A stretch of DNA of 64,000 bases, taken from NCBI RefSeq assembly GCF_903969135.1, contig NZ_LR824569.1, forward strand, positions 4,299,001 to 4,363,000, read 5' to 3'. The DNA comes from Chryseobacterium sp. JV274. Lineage in GTDB: Bacteria; Bacteroidota; Bacteroidia; Flavobacteriales; Weeksellaceae. Below, one piece after another: positions 32,384 to 40,758 of this stretch (position 1 is its first letter; every line of letters begins with the position of its first letter). The notes beneath the pieces were generated by a model. That model saw only the letters and a program-made list of their open reading frames with translations. It was not told the origin of the DNA and ran no database searches. Both the position numbers and the translations under genes were made by a program.

Positions 32384-33745
32384 ATGGATAGCAAATTACA
32401 GGCACAAGAAAGCCAGCAGCAGGGTCAGCAGCAGCACTCGGGACAACCGAAAGGCAACCCGCTTGCAGAGCTCAATAAAATGGGAGGATTTGGCTTTGTT
32501 GAATCCGTTGTAGACGGTATTGCCAATATGAACCCAACAAGAAAGGCAAGAAAAGAAATCTTCCTGAATGACAGCAATAAAGCAGATGAAAGAAAAGAAC
32601 TTCTTCAGAAGATCAATCTTTGGGTAAACCTTTTAGAAGGTAGCGAATCTGCAGATAAAATGGCTGATACGTGCAAAACTAAAGCACAACAGGCCGACCA
32701 AAACTTAAAGACAAACTTAAAAAATACACTGGATACTGTTCGTCTGTTGGAAACCAATTACAGAACAGTAGCTCAATTCTACAAAAACACAGAATTGGAT
32801 AAAGTGGACAACGTAAGTATTGTAAACGCAAGCATCGAACAGGTTTCAGATTTGGATAATCCTTTGTTCATTGATGCAATCTCAGAAGAATTTAAAAATT
32901 ACTATGACCGTCTTGACCTTAGAGATAACTACTCAATCCTTGCAATACCAGGATATTTAGGATCCAACAAGGTAATCGAGAAATGGGCAAAAATCTGTAA
33001 CGAAAACAAAGTAATGATGGTTACAGACTTTGCTAACCTTGATAAGCCGGATGACGTGGTAGACTTATTCCACTCAGCCAATCTTACAGGAGGAGAACTT
33101 CACAGAAGTAACGTTATTATGACGTGTAACTGGCTGGTAGGACGTGGTAAAGCTGAAGAAGTAGGGGAAGAAGAAAATGTAGAACTTCCACCTTCCACTT
33201 CATTAGCAGGAAAAATCCATAAAACCCTGATGTCTCAGGTTGCAGCAGGTAAAAAACATGGTAATATCAACGAAGTAGACGCTGTAAAATTTGAATTGAA
33301 GAAAAGTGAAATTTCTCAGTTGGAAAAAATGGGTCTTGTACCAATGGTAAACGAATACGGAAAAATTATGGCCTTCTCTGCGAAGACATTATTTACAGGA
33401 GACAATATCGGTCTTCAGACGTATTCCGTAGTTCGTGTATTCGACTACGTAACCAAAGTACTTCTGGACTTCCTGAACAGAAGAGCTTTTGAAAACTGGA
33501 ATGCTAAAAACGAGGACGATTTGAGAAGACAGATCGTAACCTTCCTTGATAACATTAAAGGGCCGGACAAATTGATCGAAAAATTCAAAATTGTTCGTTT
33601 CGAGCAGGATAGAGTAAACAAAGACAGAGTGTGGCTGGATATCCGTATGACCCCTTATTTCCCTACGAAGAGTTTCGTTATTAAACTTGACGGACACAAA
33701 GGAGATGATGGCAACGAATGGGATGCAGAATATACTCAGGAGTAA
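32384..33745 (+). CDS. tssC: T6SS contractile sheath large subunit TssC (Bacteroidetes type)
   Basis: A 453-aa protein, the large sheath subunit of subtype-iii T6SS. After a Gln-rich start (residues 1-30) it has GFVESVVDGIANMNPTRKARKEIFL, the typical entry to this family, a middle domain with NPLFIDAISEEFKNYYDRLDLRDNYSILAIPGYLGSN, and the C-terminal region with YDYVTKVLLDFLNRRAFENW and WLDIRMTPYFPTKSFVIKLDG, which carries the sheath handshake strands. Length is normal. Translationally close to tssB. No other T6SS component (Hcp, VgrG, ClpV, baseplate or membrane complex) is found in this window. A hairpin follows directly. Confidence 0.95.
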   Translation: MDSKLQAQESQQQGQQQHSGQPKGNPLAELNKMGGFGFVESVVDGIANMNPTRKARKEIFLNDSNKADERKELLQKINLWVNLLEGSESADKMADTCKTKAQQADQNLKTNLKNTLDTVRLLETNYRTVAQFYKNTELDKVDNVSIVNASIEQVSDLDNPLFIDAISEEFKNYYDRLDLRDNYSILAIPGYLGSNKVIEKWAKICNENKVMMVTDFANLDKPDDVVDLFHSANLTGGELHRSNVIMTCNWLVGRGKAEEVGEEENVELPPSTSLAGKIHKTLMSQVAAGKKHGNINEVDAVKFELKKSEISQLEKMGLVPMVNEYGKIMAFSAKTLFTGDNIGLQTYSVVRVFDYVTKVLLDFLNRRAFENWNAKNEDDLRRQIVTFLDNIKGPDKLIEKFKIVRFEQDRVNKDRVWLDIRMTPYFPTKSFVIKLDGHKGDDGNEWDAEYTQE

Positions 33746-33767
33746 CATCAACGTACTTTATATAACA

Positions 33768-33795
33768 AAAACCGATGCAATTTTACATCGGTTTT
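33768..33795 (+). terminator. Terminator of tssBC
   Basis: A 10-bp stem (33768-33777 with 33786-33795) with an 8-nt loop runs into eight T. It lies 22 bp after the tssC stop and 16 bp before the next ATG. Confidence 0.85.
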
Positions 33796-33811
33796 TTTTC
33801 AACCAACACCT

Positions 33812-34282
33812 ATGAAATTTAATATGAATAAGAAACTTATTATTAGCTTACCCGCTATATTGATGGTGCTTTTGATAAGCTGTGAGAAAAAATACCAAAG
33901 TCCCGGACAATACGAGAATGATCTTTTTGCAGATGAACATCAGGAAGGGAAGGCATATATCATGAGTAAGGATGAATGTTTTGATGGCAGTGAGCTGGTA
34001 ATTGCAAGTTCAGAAGTAAAACTGGCAGACAGTTCAAAAGGCCGTGGAAAATCATTCTTCCTTTACAAAGTAAGATCTGGGAAAGTATTAAAAACAGTAA
34101 GAGATTCTACTGTAGAAATGCCGATGCTTTTTTTATCTCAATACAAACTAAAGATAAAAAATACTGATTCTATGTATGTTTATCTGAAAAAACTGGAAGG
34201 ATACCGTTTTTTAAAGAAAGACAGAAACCTTAATTATCAGTGGTTAAAAGCGGCTCCTGTTTACAATGTAGATAAGAAATAA
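33812..34282 (+). CDS. Lipoprotein next to tssBC
   Basis: A 156-aa lipoprotein; MNKKLIISLPAILMVLLISC gives a lipobox with Cys24 (or Cys20 if the ATG at 33824 is used). The mature part has a YQSPGQYENDLFADEHQEGKAYIMSKDECF stretch and a predicted beta-rich body, ending in basic residues. I do not recognise a family. Position right behind tssC suggests the lipoprotein (TssQ-like) component of subtype-iii systems as one candidate, but I cannot confirm it by motif. A terminator precedes it, so it may have its own weak promoter or depend on readthrough. Confidence 0.75.
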   Translation: MKFNMNKKLIISLPAILMVLLISCEKKYQSPGQYENDLFADEHQEGKAYIMSKDECFDGSELVIASSEVKLADSSKGRGKSFFLYKVRSGKVLKTVRDSTVEMPMLFLSQYKLKIKNTDSMYVYLKKLEGYRFLKKDRNLNYQWLKAAPVYNVDKK

Positions 34283-34359
34283 CTTTGAATCCGATAATTT
34301 TTTATATCACGATATAATGATTTTTTGTATTTTTGTTTTTGAACAAACACAAAAACAAA

Positions 34360-34485
34360 ATGAAAAAAAATGTTATCCTAATTGATGATATTATCCATCA
34401 TCGTTTCTTACAATTTGATCCGAAAATCAATACTTGTCTAAATAACTGTCAGCTAAAAGTTAGTAATACATTATATTACCCATGA
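34360..34485 (+). CDS. Small 41-residue ORF coupled to the effector-like gene
   Basis: ATG at 34360, stop TGA at 34483-34485 overlapping the ATG of the next gene as ATGA. The peptide MKKNVILIDDIIHHRFLQFD and the rest contain two Cys and two His residues and no signal sequence. Codon use is plausible. The strict ATGA overlap, as at the downstream gene junctions of this cluster, supports real translation and coupling. It may be a small chaperone- or adaptor-like partner or simply a leader ORF. Upstream, a TATTTTTG box at 34328-34335 lacks a -33 TTG at proper distance. Confidence 0.5.
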   Translation: MKKNVILIDDIIHHRFLQFDPKINTCLNNCQLKVSNTLYYP

Positions 34486-34934
34486 CAGGAACTATTATCG
34501 GGAATCAAAATCCAATGGTGGGAAAAGCCTATCCTTACGAAATACAACCTTCCGGCCTCTCGTTCGGGTTGAAAGGCGAATATGAATGGCATCTTTATAA
34601 GAAACAGAAAAACGGAATCTGGAAAGATATTACCTCCCAACCTAAAAAAGGTGAAAAGGTAACGTACAGATTTGGAGAAATAGGCTTGGGAATAGAATTT
34701 CAAATGAAAGTCTACGAAACTAAAAAAGGTATTTTCCCGGGGCTTCCTGCTACCAAAGAATTGGCTGCCACTTTCATACTGATTCCTACCAGTAACAAGG
34801 TTCCAAAAATAGATAAAGTAATTCTTTTCAACAGAGGAGGAAAAGATGTTAATAAAGCCAGCTATCGTGATACTCTTATTGCCCAGGCTCACTGCATTGC
34901 AATGTTCAATAAGGAAATAGAATTTCACCTTTGA
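34482..34934 (+). CDS. N-terminal part of effector-like protein, Ig-like domain
   Basis: A 150-codon ORF up to the in-frame TGA. The sequence MTGTIIGNQNPMVGKAYPYE and what follows (EYEWHLYKKQKNGIWKDITS, KKGEKVTYRFGEIGLGIEFQMKVYE) have the pattern of Ig-like beta domains common at the start of large flavobacterial toxin-like proteins next to secretion genes. No signal peptide is present, which fits delivery by a T6SS or similar machine instead of Sec. It overlaps the stop of the 41-residue ORF by ATGA. If the TGA is real and not bypassed, this is the only part made from the normal start. Confidence 0.7.
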   Translation: MTGTIIGNQNPMVGKAYPYEIQPSGLSFGLKGEYEWHLYKKQKNGIWKDITSQPKKGEKVTYRFGEIGLGIEFQMKVYETKKGIFPGLPATKELAATFILIPTSNKVPKIDKVILFNRGGKDVNKASYRDTLIAQAHCIAMFNKEIEFHL

Positions 34935-35051
34935 GAAGATGATGCTCCGGGCAAAGGCCATGATCCCAATATTAATAAAAACAACCGTCATACAAGAAGT
35001 TACAAGGCTCTTGTCAATGAAAAAGGGATTGCGGAAGTACCAATCCCCCTG

Positions 35052-37271
35052 ATGTCTGATGAAAAAATTCTTCGTCAGGTAGCCAATCAGTTTATGATGA
35101 AAGGTGACAAGAATGAAGGAGCTAATCATGAATACTATGTTACGGCAACTTACTCCGGGAAAATTCAGGGAGCCAGCCAGGTGAATGTAGATGTAGCCAA
35201 TCCGGATTATAAAGGACAGCCTCAAAATCAGCCCAAGCCACAACCTAAGCCTCAAAATCAAAATCAACCTCAGCAACACACGCCAAAATTCACGCCTGGA
35301 CAAGGAGGTGGTCCCAAACAGCCCGATCCTAAAGGGAATATCATAGAAGCTGTTTTCATTGATGATACTGGAAAAGAGCTTTCCAAAGTAGCTGTAGGAG
35401 ATAAAGTGAGGGTAAGAATTCACTCCAAAAATATGGTTGGAAAACACATCCAGTATGTGGTCTGGGAATATGACACTACTTCCAACGATGAAGTCTACAG
35501 AAGCGGAAATATTAAAATTCCTGCCGATGTATGTGATACTTCAGGATTTATCATTAGCAAAGATATTTTTGAAAAAGGAATCGGCTCTCCTATCGGCGAT
35601 CCAGATGCAGATAAACAAAATTATTTTATAGAAATTATCTCCAAAGATCTTTCCGCAGAATCTCAGAAATTTGGGGTAAATTCGGAGGGCTTGATGGAAG
35701 TGGAGAAGGTGAAGAGTGCGGCGGGGGTGCAGAAACAAAACAAAAACCAGACTGGAGAAAAATGTTTTTGTAATAGAGATTTTGAAGAAAAAGATGTAAA
35801 GCAACTTGTTAAGTTACTAAAAGGAACTGAAACAATTTGGGAAGGACAAGCATTAAAAGGAGGTAAAAGAACTCCTTGCAATATCAGTGACAAGTCTTTT
35901 GCCACCCTTACAAAAGGATTAAACTCTGCATTCAAAAAGTATAATATTAATACCTGTATTCAAAAGATCCATTTCCTCGCCCAAGCTTGTGAAGAGACTG
36001 GTACCTTTGCCCTATCAGAAGAAACTAAAAGTGATTACTTATCAAGTCAAAGTATTTATAAAGGTCGCGGATTACTACAACTAACTGGTGTTAGAACAGA
36101 TGAGAAAGATTTAACAACTTTATTTAATAAACCTGGGCCTTATAAGGATTATGCTGATTATAAAAATGATCAAAATATTGTAAAAAATCCGAGTATTCTT
36201 GCTAACAATGCAGATTATTGTATTGATAGTGGGGCTTGGATTTGGAGCGTTAATAAAAAAATGACCAGTAATCCTAAATCTGATGCAATAACCAAATGGG
36301 GTAAAGAAACTTTAGGAAAATCTCTGAATGAGTTAGCATTATATGGTGATAAATATTTAGAATTAATTTCTGTTTTATTAAATGGACGTAATTCAGAAAC
36401 AGAAATGCCAAATGGATGGCAAATAAGAAAAAATAATTACGATCTATTAAAGACAGGTTTTTTCATATATAACAAATTTCATGGAAATACTTCTCCTTCT
36501 GCACCTGTTAATGCTAAAGATATTGTCACATATCATATATTTGCTAATGGAGATATCGAAAAACATATTCCTAAAAATATAAAATTAGAAAACCAATACC
36601 TATACCAATATATTTATCATGACAAGAATAATAAGGAGCATGTTATATGTAAAGCAGAATGGCATATAACGCAGGAAAAATTAAATGGACAAAAACCAGG
36701 AATAAAACCAACACACAGCAAAATACTTTCAGATATTCCAGTATCGGATGGACAAACTAAAAGAAGAGTAAAATATCAAAATGGTGATATTGCCGAATAT
36801 GGGACAAATGAAGGAAAATCATTTTGGGTTCTTTATAAAGTAACTGGAAGAAAAATAGAACTAGTTAAAATGCCTGATTCTTTAAATTATAATAATTCAG
36901 GAATTTCAATTAAATACTCTTTTACCAATACTAAAAGGAGATACACAGAGCCTGGGCACCTTGCTGTATTTATAGGTGTCTTAGCAGAATGTGGATATTC
37001 TGATGTTCAAACAACAGGAAGCTGTTTTAGTGAAGCATCTTGTTTTCCAAGTGTTGAACATGTAAATGGGAAAAGCATTGACACATTATATTTAGATGAC
37101 ATTAGGGAACAGAAATTAATTAATGCTTTTCATAAATTTGGTATCACTAAGCAATTAAGAGGTAGCAAAAAGAAAGCTTTCACTCATACTACTGACGGTA
37201 AAAAATTACATAACAGTCACTTACATTCAGGAATTATCGCTCCTGGTAAAATAAAAATTATAAAAGAATGA
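35052..37271 (+). CDS. C-terminal part of effector-like protein: GH19-type lytic domain plus metallopeptidase-like domain
   Basis: A 739-codon ORF from an internal Met. Counting from that Met: rest of the N-terminal region (1-52), a Pro/Gln linker (53-95), a second Ig-like domain (about 97-205), a GH19-like chitinase/lysozyme domain (about 240-480) with HFLAQACEETG at 307-317 holding the candidate catalytic Glu, and the hallmark YKGRGLLQLTG at 336-346. A linker module follows (DIVTYHIFANGDIEKHIPKN, 490-510), then a C-terminal domain (about 615-739) with H670-VNGKSI-D677 and H723-L-H725, the H-x6-D ... HxH zinc pattern of M15/LAS-type peptidoglycan peptidases. Both domains would attack peptidoglycan. 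The stop overlaps the next gene's ATG. Confidence 0.85.
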   Translation: MSDEKILRQVANQFMMKGDKNEGANHEYYVTATYSGKIQGASQVNVDVANPDYKGQPQNQPKPQPKPQNQNQPQQHTPKFTPGQGGGPKQPDPKGNIIEAVFIDDTGKELSKVAVGDKVRVRIHSKNMVGKHIQYVVWEYDTTSNDEVYRSGNIKIPADVCDTSGFIISKDIFEKGIGSPIGDPDADKQNYFIEIISKDLSAESQKFGVNSEGLMEVEKVKSAAGVQKQNKNQTGEKCFCNRDFEEKDVKQLVKLLKGTETIWEGQALKGGKRTPCNISDKSFATLTKGLNSAFKKYNINTCIQKIHFLAQACEETGTFALSEETKSDYLSSQSIYKGRGLLQLTGVRTDEKDLTTLFNKPGPYKDYADYKNDQNIVKNPSILANNADYCIDSGAWIWSVNKKMTSNPKSDAITKWGKETLGKSLNELALYGDKYLELISVLLNGRNSETEMPNGWQIRKNNYDLLKTGFFIYNKFHGNTSPSAPVNAKDIVTYHIFANGDIEKHIPKNIKLENQYLYQYIYHDKNNKEHVICKAEWHITQEKLNGQKPGIKPTHSKILSDIPVSDGQTKRRVKYQNGDIAEYGTNEGKSFWVLYKVTGRKIELVKMPDSLNYNNSGISIKYSFTNTKRRYTEPGHLAVFIGVLAECGYSDVQTTGSCFSEASCFPSVEHVNGKSIDTLYLDDIREQKLINAFHKFGITKQLRGSKKKAFTHTTDGKKLHNSHLHSGIIAPGKIKIIKE

Positions 37272-37942
37272 AAAATAATATAATTTTCTTATTATCTCTA
37301 ATTATTATAAGCTGCAAAAAAAGCAACACTATTCAGGATAATAATTCTCAACTAACATTAGGTAAAACTGATACAACTTTTCAATTTAAACCGATAGGTT
37401 TAGAGTCTATAAAAGTTTATTCCTTTCCAAAAGAATGGAAAGTTAATACATATATGGAAGAAAATGTATCACTTAACAAAGATGATATCACTCCTCAGAC
37501 TAAACTTGAAAAAATTGATTATTTTAATACAATCAAGGGAACAAAAAATGAATACACGAATCCAAATTATTTCAATTTCATTAAGCAAGACAGCATATTA
37601 AAGATCTCAAAAATAGATTCTTTATTTATTACTGATTCTACAAATTTACATGATGGTAGAAAATTATTAGCATTTAAAACTGTAGCAACTTTAGATAGTG
37701 ATGAATACGAATTCCCTGTAAAGATTTTTAAAGTAGATGTTGCTATTTTTAAAGGTAAGAATGTCCTTAAGAGTGAAAATATCTTTTCTGAAATTGATTA
37801 TCCATACGCAACAAAACAAAATATATGTTATTTAGATAAAAATGGAAATTTAGAGTGTAAAAAATTTAGTATTGAAGAAGACAAAGTTTATTTTGAAGGA
37901 TCCCATAAAAAAAATTTAAAAAAAATATTTAATATCAAATGA
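37268..37942 (+). CDS. Lipoprotein, candidate immunity protein 1
   Basis: A 224-aa lipoprotein with signal MKNNIIFLLSLIIISCKK (Cys16). Its ATG overlaps the effector stop (ATGA at 37268-37271), so the two are translationally coupled. The mature part is polar and predicted beta-rich (e.g. GLESIKVYSFPKEWKVNTYMEENVSL and YDEYEFPVKIFKVDVAIFKGK-like strands); no family recognised. Small periplasm-facing lipoproteins placed directly behind peptidoglycan-degrading toxins are the common form of immunity protein, and that role is inferred here from position and export signal. AT content is higher than in core genes. Confidence 0.8.
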   Translation: MKNNIIFLLSLIIISCKKSNTIQDNNSQLTLGKTDTTFQFKPIGLESIKVYSFPKEWKVNTYMEENVSLNKDDITPQTKLEKIDYFNTIKGTKNEYTNPNYFNFIKQDSILKISKIDSLFITDSTNLHDGRKLLAFKTVATLDSDEYEFPVKIFKVDVAIFKGKNVLKSENIFSEIDYPYATKQNICYLDKNGNLECKKFSIEEDKVYFEGSHKKNLKKIFNIK

Positions 37943-38550
37943 CAACCATAAAAAAAGTATATAGTTACTTCGCTTTGTTATTGACAATATTGATAAGTAT
38001 TTGTTGTAAACAAGCAGTGGATACTTCATCAAAAAACATCGCACACAATGAAAATTATTTTATTGGAGATTCTATTCTTGCAAGTGCAAACTATTTCAAT
38101 TCTCTAAAGAACGGAAAAGGGTATTTAGTATTAAAAAAACAAAATGAAGAATATTTGAAAAAATACTCTTTAACTGAAAACAATGAGCTTTATTTGCCGC
38201 TAGAGAATAATATTTCAATTAAACTTATAAAAGAAAAGCTAGAAGGTAAAAATACAATAAAAGTAAACCTCTTTACTTTTATCAACAATAAAAAAACTGA
38301 CTCAATACAATTTTACAGAAATATTCCTCAGTCGGAATTAGGTATGTATAATTGTTTATCATATTTTAACTCTAAAACAGGGAAAATATGGCAAATCAAA
38401 TATTTTCACTCAGACAATAATAAAGGTCTTAATATAATTTCCTATACAGAGAGAAATATATCTTCTGATGGTTCTATTAAATCGGATTCGATACAATATT
38501 TAGATGAATCTTTGGATCTGAAATTAGATGAGCTTAATTTATATTATTAA
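37939..38550 (+). CDS. Lipoprotein, candidate immunity protein 2
   Basis: A 203-aa lipoprotein; the start MTTIKKVYSYFALLLTILIS is followed by ICC with the lipid-bearing Cys at 22 or 23. Its ATG overlaps the previous stop (ATGA at 37939-37942). The body (GDSILASANYFNSLKNGKGYLVLKK, IWQIKYFHSD) is unlike its neighbour, so it is not a duplicate. Two different lipoproteins behind a toxin with two lytic domains fit one immunity protein per domain, which is inference. No known family. Confidence 0.78.
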   Translation: MTTIKKVYSYFALLLTILISICCKQAVDTSSKNIAHNENYFIGDSILASANYFNSLKNGKGYLVLKKQNEEYLKKYSLTENNELYLPLENNISIKLIKEKLEGKNTIKVNLFTFINNKKTDSIQFYRNIPQSELGMYNCLSYFNSKTGKIWQIKYFHSDNNKGLNIISYTERNISSDGSIKSDSIQYLDESLDLKLDELNLYY

Positions 38551-38762
38551 ATATTTTTAATAGTATAAAACATAAAAAGAAACTTTGATAAAACAAATAT
38601 AAAATCATAGTTTTTTGTACACTGCACAGTACGATCAAATGTGAAATAAACTCTCAAGCTATTTTAATTATAATTTACCTTATTTAGAATATATGATTTG
38701 GCACAGAGACGATTTTGATAAGATTGGGACCCTATAATAGGGGTGTAAAATAACCACAAATA

Positions 38763-39890
38763 ATGAAAAACATTTCTTTAGCTCTTATATATTCACTGCT
38801 ACTATCTTGCACCGGACAACTTCACTTGCAGAATATCAAAGAAATAATTTCATTAAAAGACGCACCTTATAATATTACAGATGAAGGAGACGGCACAAAA
38901 TCAAACTGTGGTGACCTGTCTCCTGAATTTATCAATAAAGCGAAAAAAGTATTAGAGCAAAGAAAATTTCAATTTCCTGACGAAAATACATTTAGTCAAA
39001 AAATTTTGGATATATTTTCTTTCAATTTAAAAGATTATAAAAATTCCATAATTGCTTTACGTCCAGCAATGTTTCCAGAGGTAGTTATTAAAGAAAATAA
39101 ATTTATTTTCATTCAGGATGCCGATGCTGAAGAACCAGAGTTTATAAATCCTGACTTATTATATCATTTTAATTCTTACGTATTTTATAATACTCCCGTA
39201 TCTTATGTTTGGCTGCAAACAAACAATTCAAATCTTTTATACGATTTAGTTGTTTACTATGGATACAATAAGGATAAAAAGCTTGTAGAATCAGTATTTA
39301 AAAAATTCGATTTTAATAGCCTTTCCGATATGGAACAGTTAATTTTTATAGATTCTGGTGGCTATAAAAAATTGAAAAAACAAATATTTGACGACATAGA
39401 AACCATTATTTACAAAGGTAAAGTTGAAGACTTTTCTTATGCTAAAGAGGGTAATAGTTATTTAAGAATAGGTGATATTATAAGTAAAATATCATCATCT
39501 CCAAAAGAATATTTTGAACCTGAAAAAACAATATCTTATTTATTTGAGAGAGAATTAAGAGTTGGAATACAAGGTGATATTGAAAGCTATTTAAATAAAA
39601 ATCCAAAATATAAATCAAATCTGGAAAAAAACAATTTTTATGATTTAGCTACTTTAAAAAGTTATGTAAAATATATCTACCAAAAAGAAAACAATACCAA
39701 TTTTATCATTCAAGATTCTGACGGCTATACTAATTTAAGAAAGGATAAAAATTCGTCTTCTCAAATTCTCCAAAAGATAAATACAGGTGAAAAAATTGAA
39801 GTTTTAGATCAAAATGGTGATTGGTGGTTAGTAGTTTCTAAAGAAGGTAAAAAGGGATATGTTCACAAAAGCAGAATAAAAGCAGAATAA
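38763..39890 (+). CDS. Lipoprotein with C-terminal SH3 domain
   Basis: A 375-aa protein with a lipoprotein-like signal (MKNISLALIYSLLLSCTGQ, Cys16). Residues about 20-290 form a helical domain I do not recognise (containing IRPAMFPEVVIKENKFIF-like and DMEQLIFIDSGGYKKLKKQ segments). Residues 310-375 are a bacterial SH3 domain (DGYTNLRKDKNSSSQILQKI, WWLVVSKEGKKGYVHKSRI), often binding peptidoglycan or peptide stems. A lipoprotein with SH3 could guard cell wall against the lytic effector upstream, but this is a guess from context. It lies 212 bp after the immunity candidates, AT-rich, with no clear promoter. Confidence 0.78.
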   Translation: MKNISLALIYSLLLSCTGQLHLQNIKEIISLKDAPYNITDEGDGTKSNCGDLSPEFINKAKKVLEQRKFQFPDENTFSQKILDIFSFNLKDYKNSIIALRPAMFPEVVIKENKFIFIQDADAEEPEFINPDLLYHFNSYVFYNTPVSYVWLQTNNSNLLYDLVVYYGYNKDKKLVESVFKKFDFNSLSDMEQLIFIDSGGYKKLKKQIFDDIETIIYKGKVEDFSYAKEGNSYLRIGDIISKISSSPKEYFEPEKTISYLFERELRVGIQGDIESYLNKNPKYKSNLEKNNFYDLATLKSYVKYIYQKENNTNFIIQDSDGYTNLRKDKNSSSQILQKINTGEKIEVLDQNGDWWLVVSKEGKKGYVHKSRIKAE

Positions 39891-39906
39891 ATAACTTAAC
39901 CAAATA

Positions 39907-40758
39907 ATGAAAAACTTTACTACTTTACTACTTCTTATATTCTTATTCTACAATTGCAAAGGCCAGGATAAGGATGAAAAAAAGAAAATAGATACAAAAG
40001 TTTACATTGCCAACTGTAAAGGTGAATATTCTACAAAAGAAAAATTAACTAAAAAAGATAAAGGATGGTCTCTCAATAATAGTGATATTGAAAAAATCAT
40101 GAATTTATCAGTTCCTCTTACCGAAGAAGAATGGCATTTTTCATATCCAATTACACCATGTAATATTAATATAAAAGGTTATTCATATAAAGGAAAAAAA
40201 TATGACTTACAGATTAATGGAGGTTCATACATTTCTTTTTTTGATGGAAAAAAAACACAAATCTTAGGATGTGAACTACCGGAATGTAAAAAGTATTTTC
40301 TCAAATCTAAAGAAAATATGGAAGAAGAAGATCTATCCTCTTCTTCTAATTCAGAATCTACACAAACTAAAAATTATAGAGTTAACTTTAATAAAAGTGA
40401 TAAAAATGATATCGTTTTTATAGAAAAAAATATAAATGACTATACTTTAAAAGCACAAACTGATAATAAAGTATTTTTTACCAAAAATATTAGCTGTGAT
40501 TTTATAGAAATAGATACTAATACAAAAAACAAACAAGCTTTCAATTTAATTTTAGGTTACACTGATCAATATCAAAACACATCTCGGAAAATTGTTATAC
40601 CAGTATTTTTCAAAAATAATGATTTACTTATTGAAAAATTATTTATTGCAACTTTGGGAACGAGTGCGAAAACAGGTAAGGAAGAATGGATGCAAAAAGA
40701 GATTTCTGAAAAAACATCCCTTAAACAACTTGATTTGGATAAAATCCTATTAGAATAA
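39907..40758 (+). CDS. Lipoprotein of unknown function
   Basis: A 283-aa lipoprotein with signal MKNFTTLLLLIFLFYNCKGQ (Cys17). Its N-terminus resembles that of the lipoprotein at 41403 (both LLLLIF.FY.CKGQ followed by a Lys/Glu/Asp-rich stretch and DTK.Y), so the two share a duplicated 5' part. The middle has a Ser-rich linker (about residues 143-160) between two predicted beta domains. It starts 16 bp after the SH3 lipoprotein, with high AT content. Probably part of the accessory immunity-like array; no family recognised. Confidence 0.75.
   Translation: MKNFTTLLLLIFLFYNCKGQDKDEKKKIDTKVYIANCKGEYSTKEKLTKKDKGWSLNNSDIEKIMNLSVPLTEEEWHFSYPITPCNINIKGYSYKGKKYDLQINGGSYISFFDGKKTQILGCELPECKKYFLKSKENMEEEDLSSSSNSESTQTKNYRVNFNKSDKNDIVFIEKNINDYTLKAQTDNKVFFTKNISCDFIEIDTNTKNKQAFNLILGYTDQYQNTSRKIVIPVFFKNNDLLIEKLFIATLGTSAKTGKEEWMQKEISEKTSLKQLDLDKILLE

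Larger units (their letters stand above)
34482..37271 (+). pseudogene. Effector-like gene interrupted by one in-frame stop (full extent)
   Basis: The two ORFs at 34482-34934 and 35052-37271 are in the same frame, and the 39 codons between them are open. The only interruption is TGA at 34932-34934 (codon 151) in the context EFHL-stop-EDDAPGKGHDPN. A Trp codon (TGG) there would differ by one base and would restore a 929-codon gene. This is read as a nonsense mutation, a sequencing error or, less likely, a readthrough site. Domains of the two parts are described in their own entries. Confidence 0.8.

Noticed and set aside
34476..35447. Long minus-strand ORF of 323 codons opposite the effector-like gene
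   Set aside because: It is rich in Phe, Ser and Ile in the way antisense frames are, overlaps a supported plus-strand gene and has no family features.
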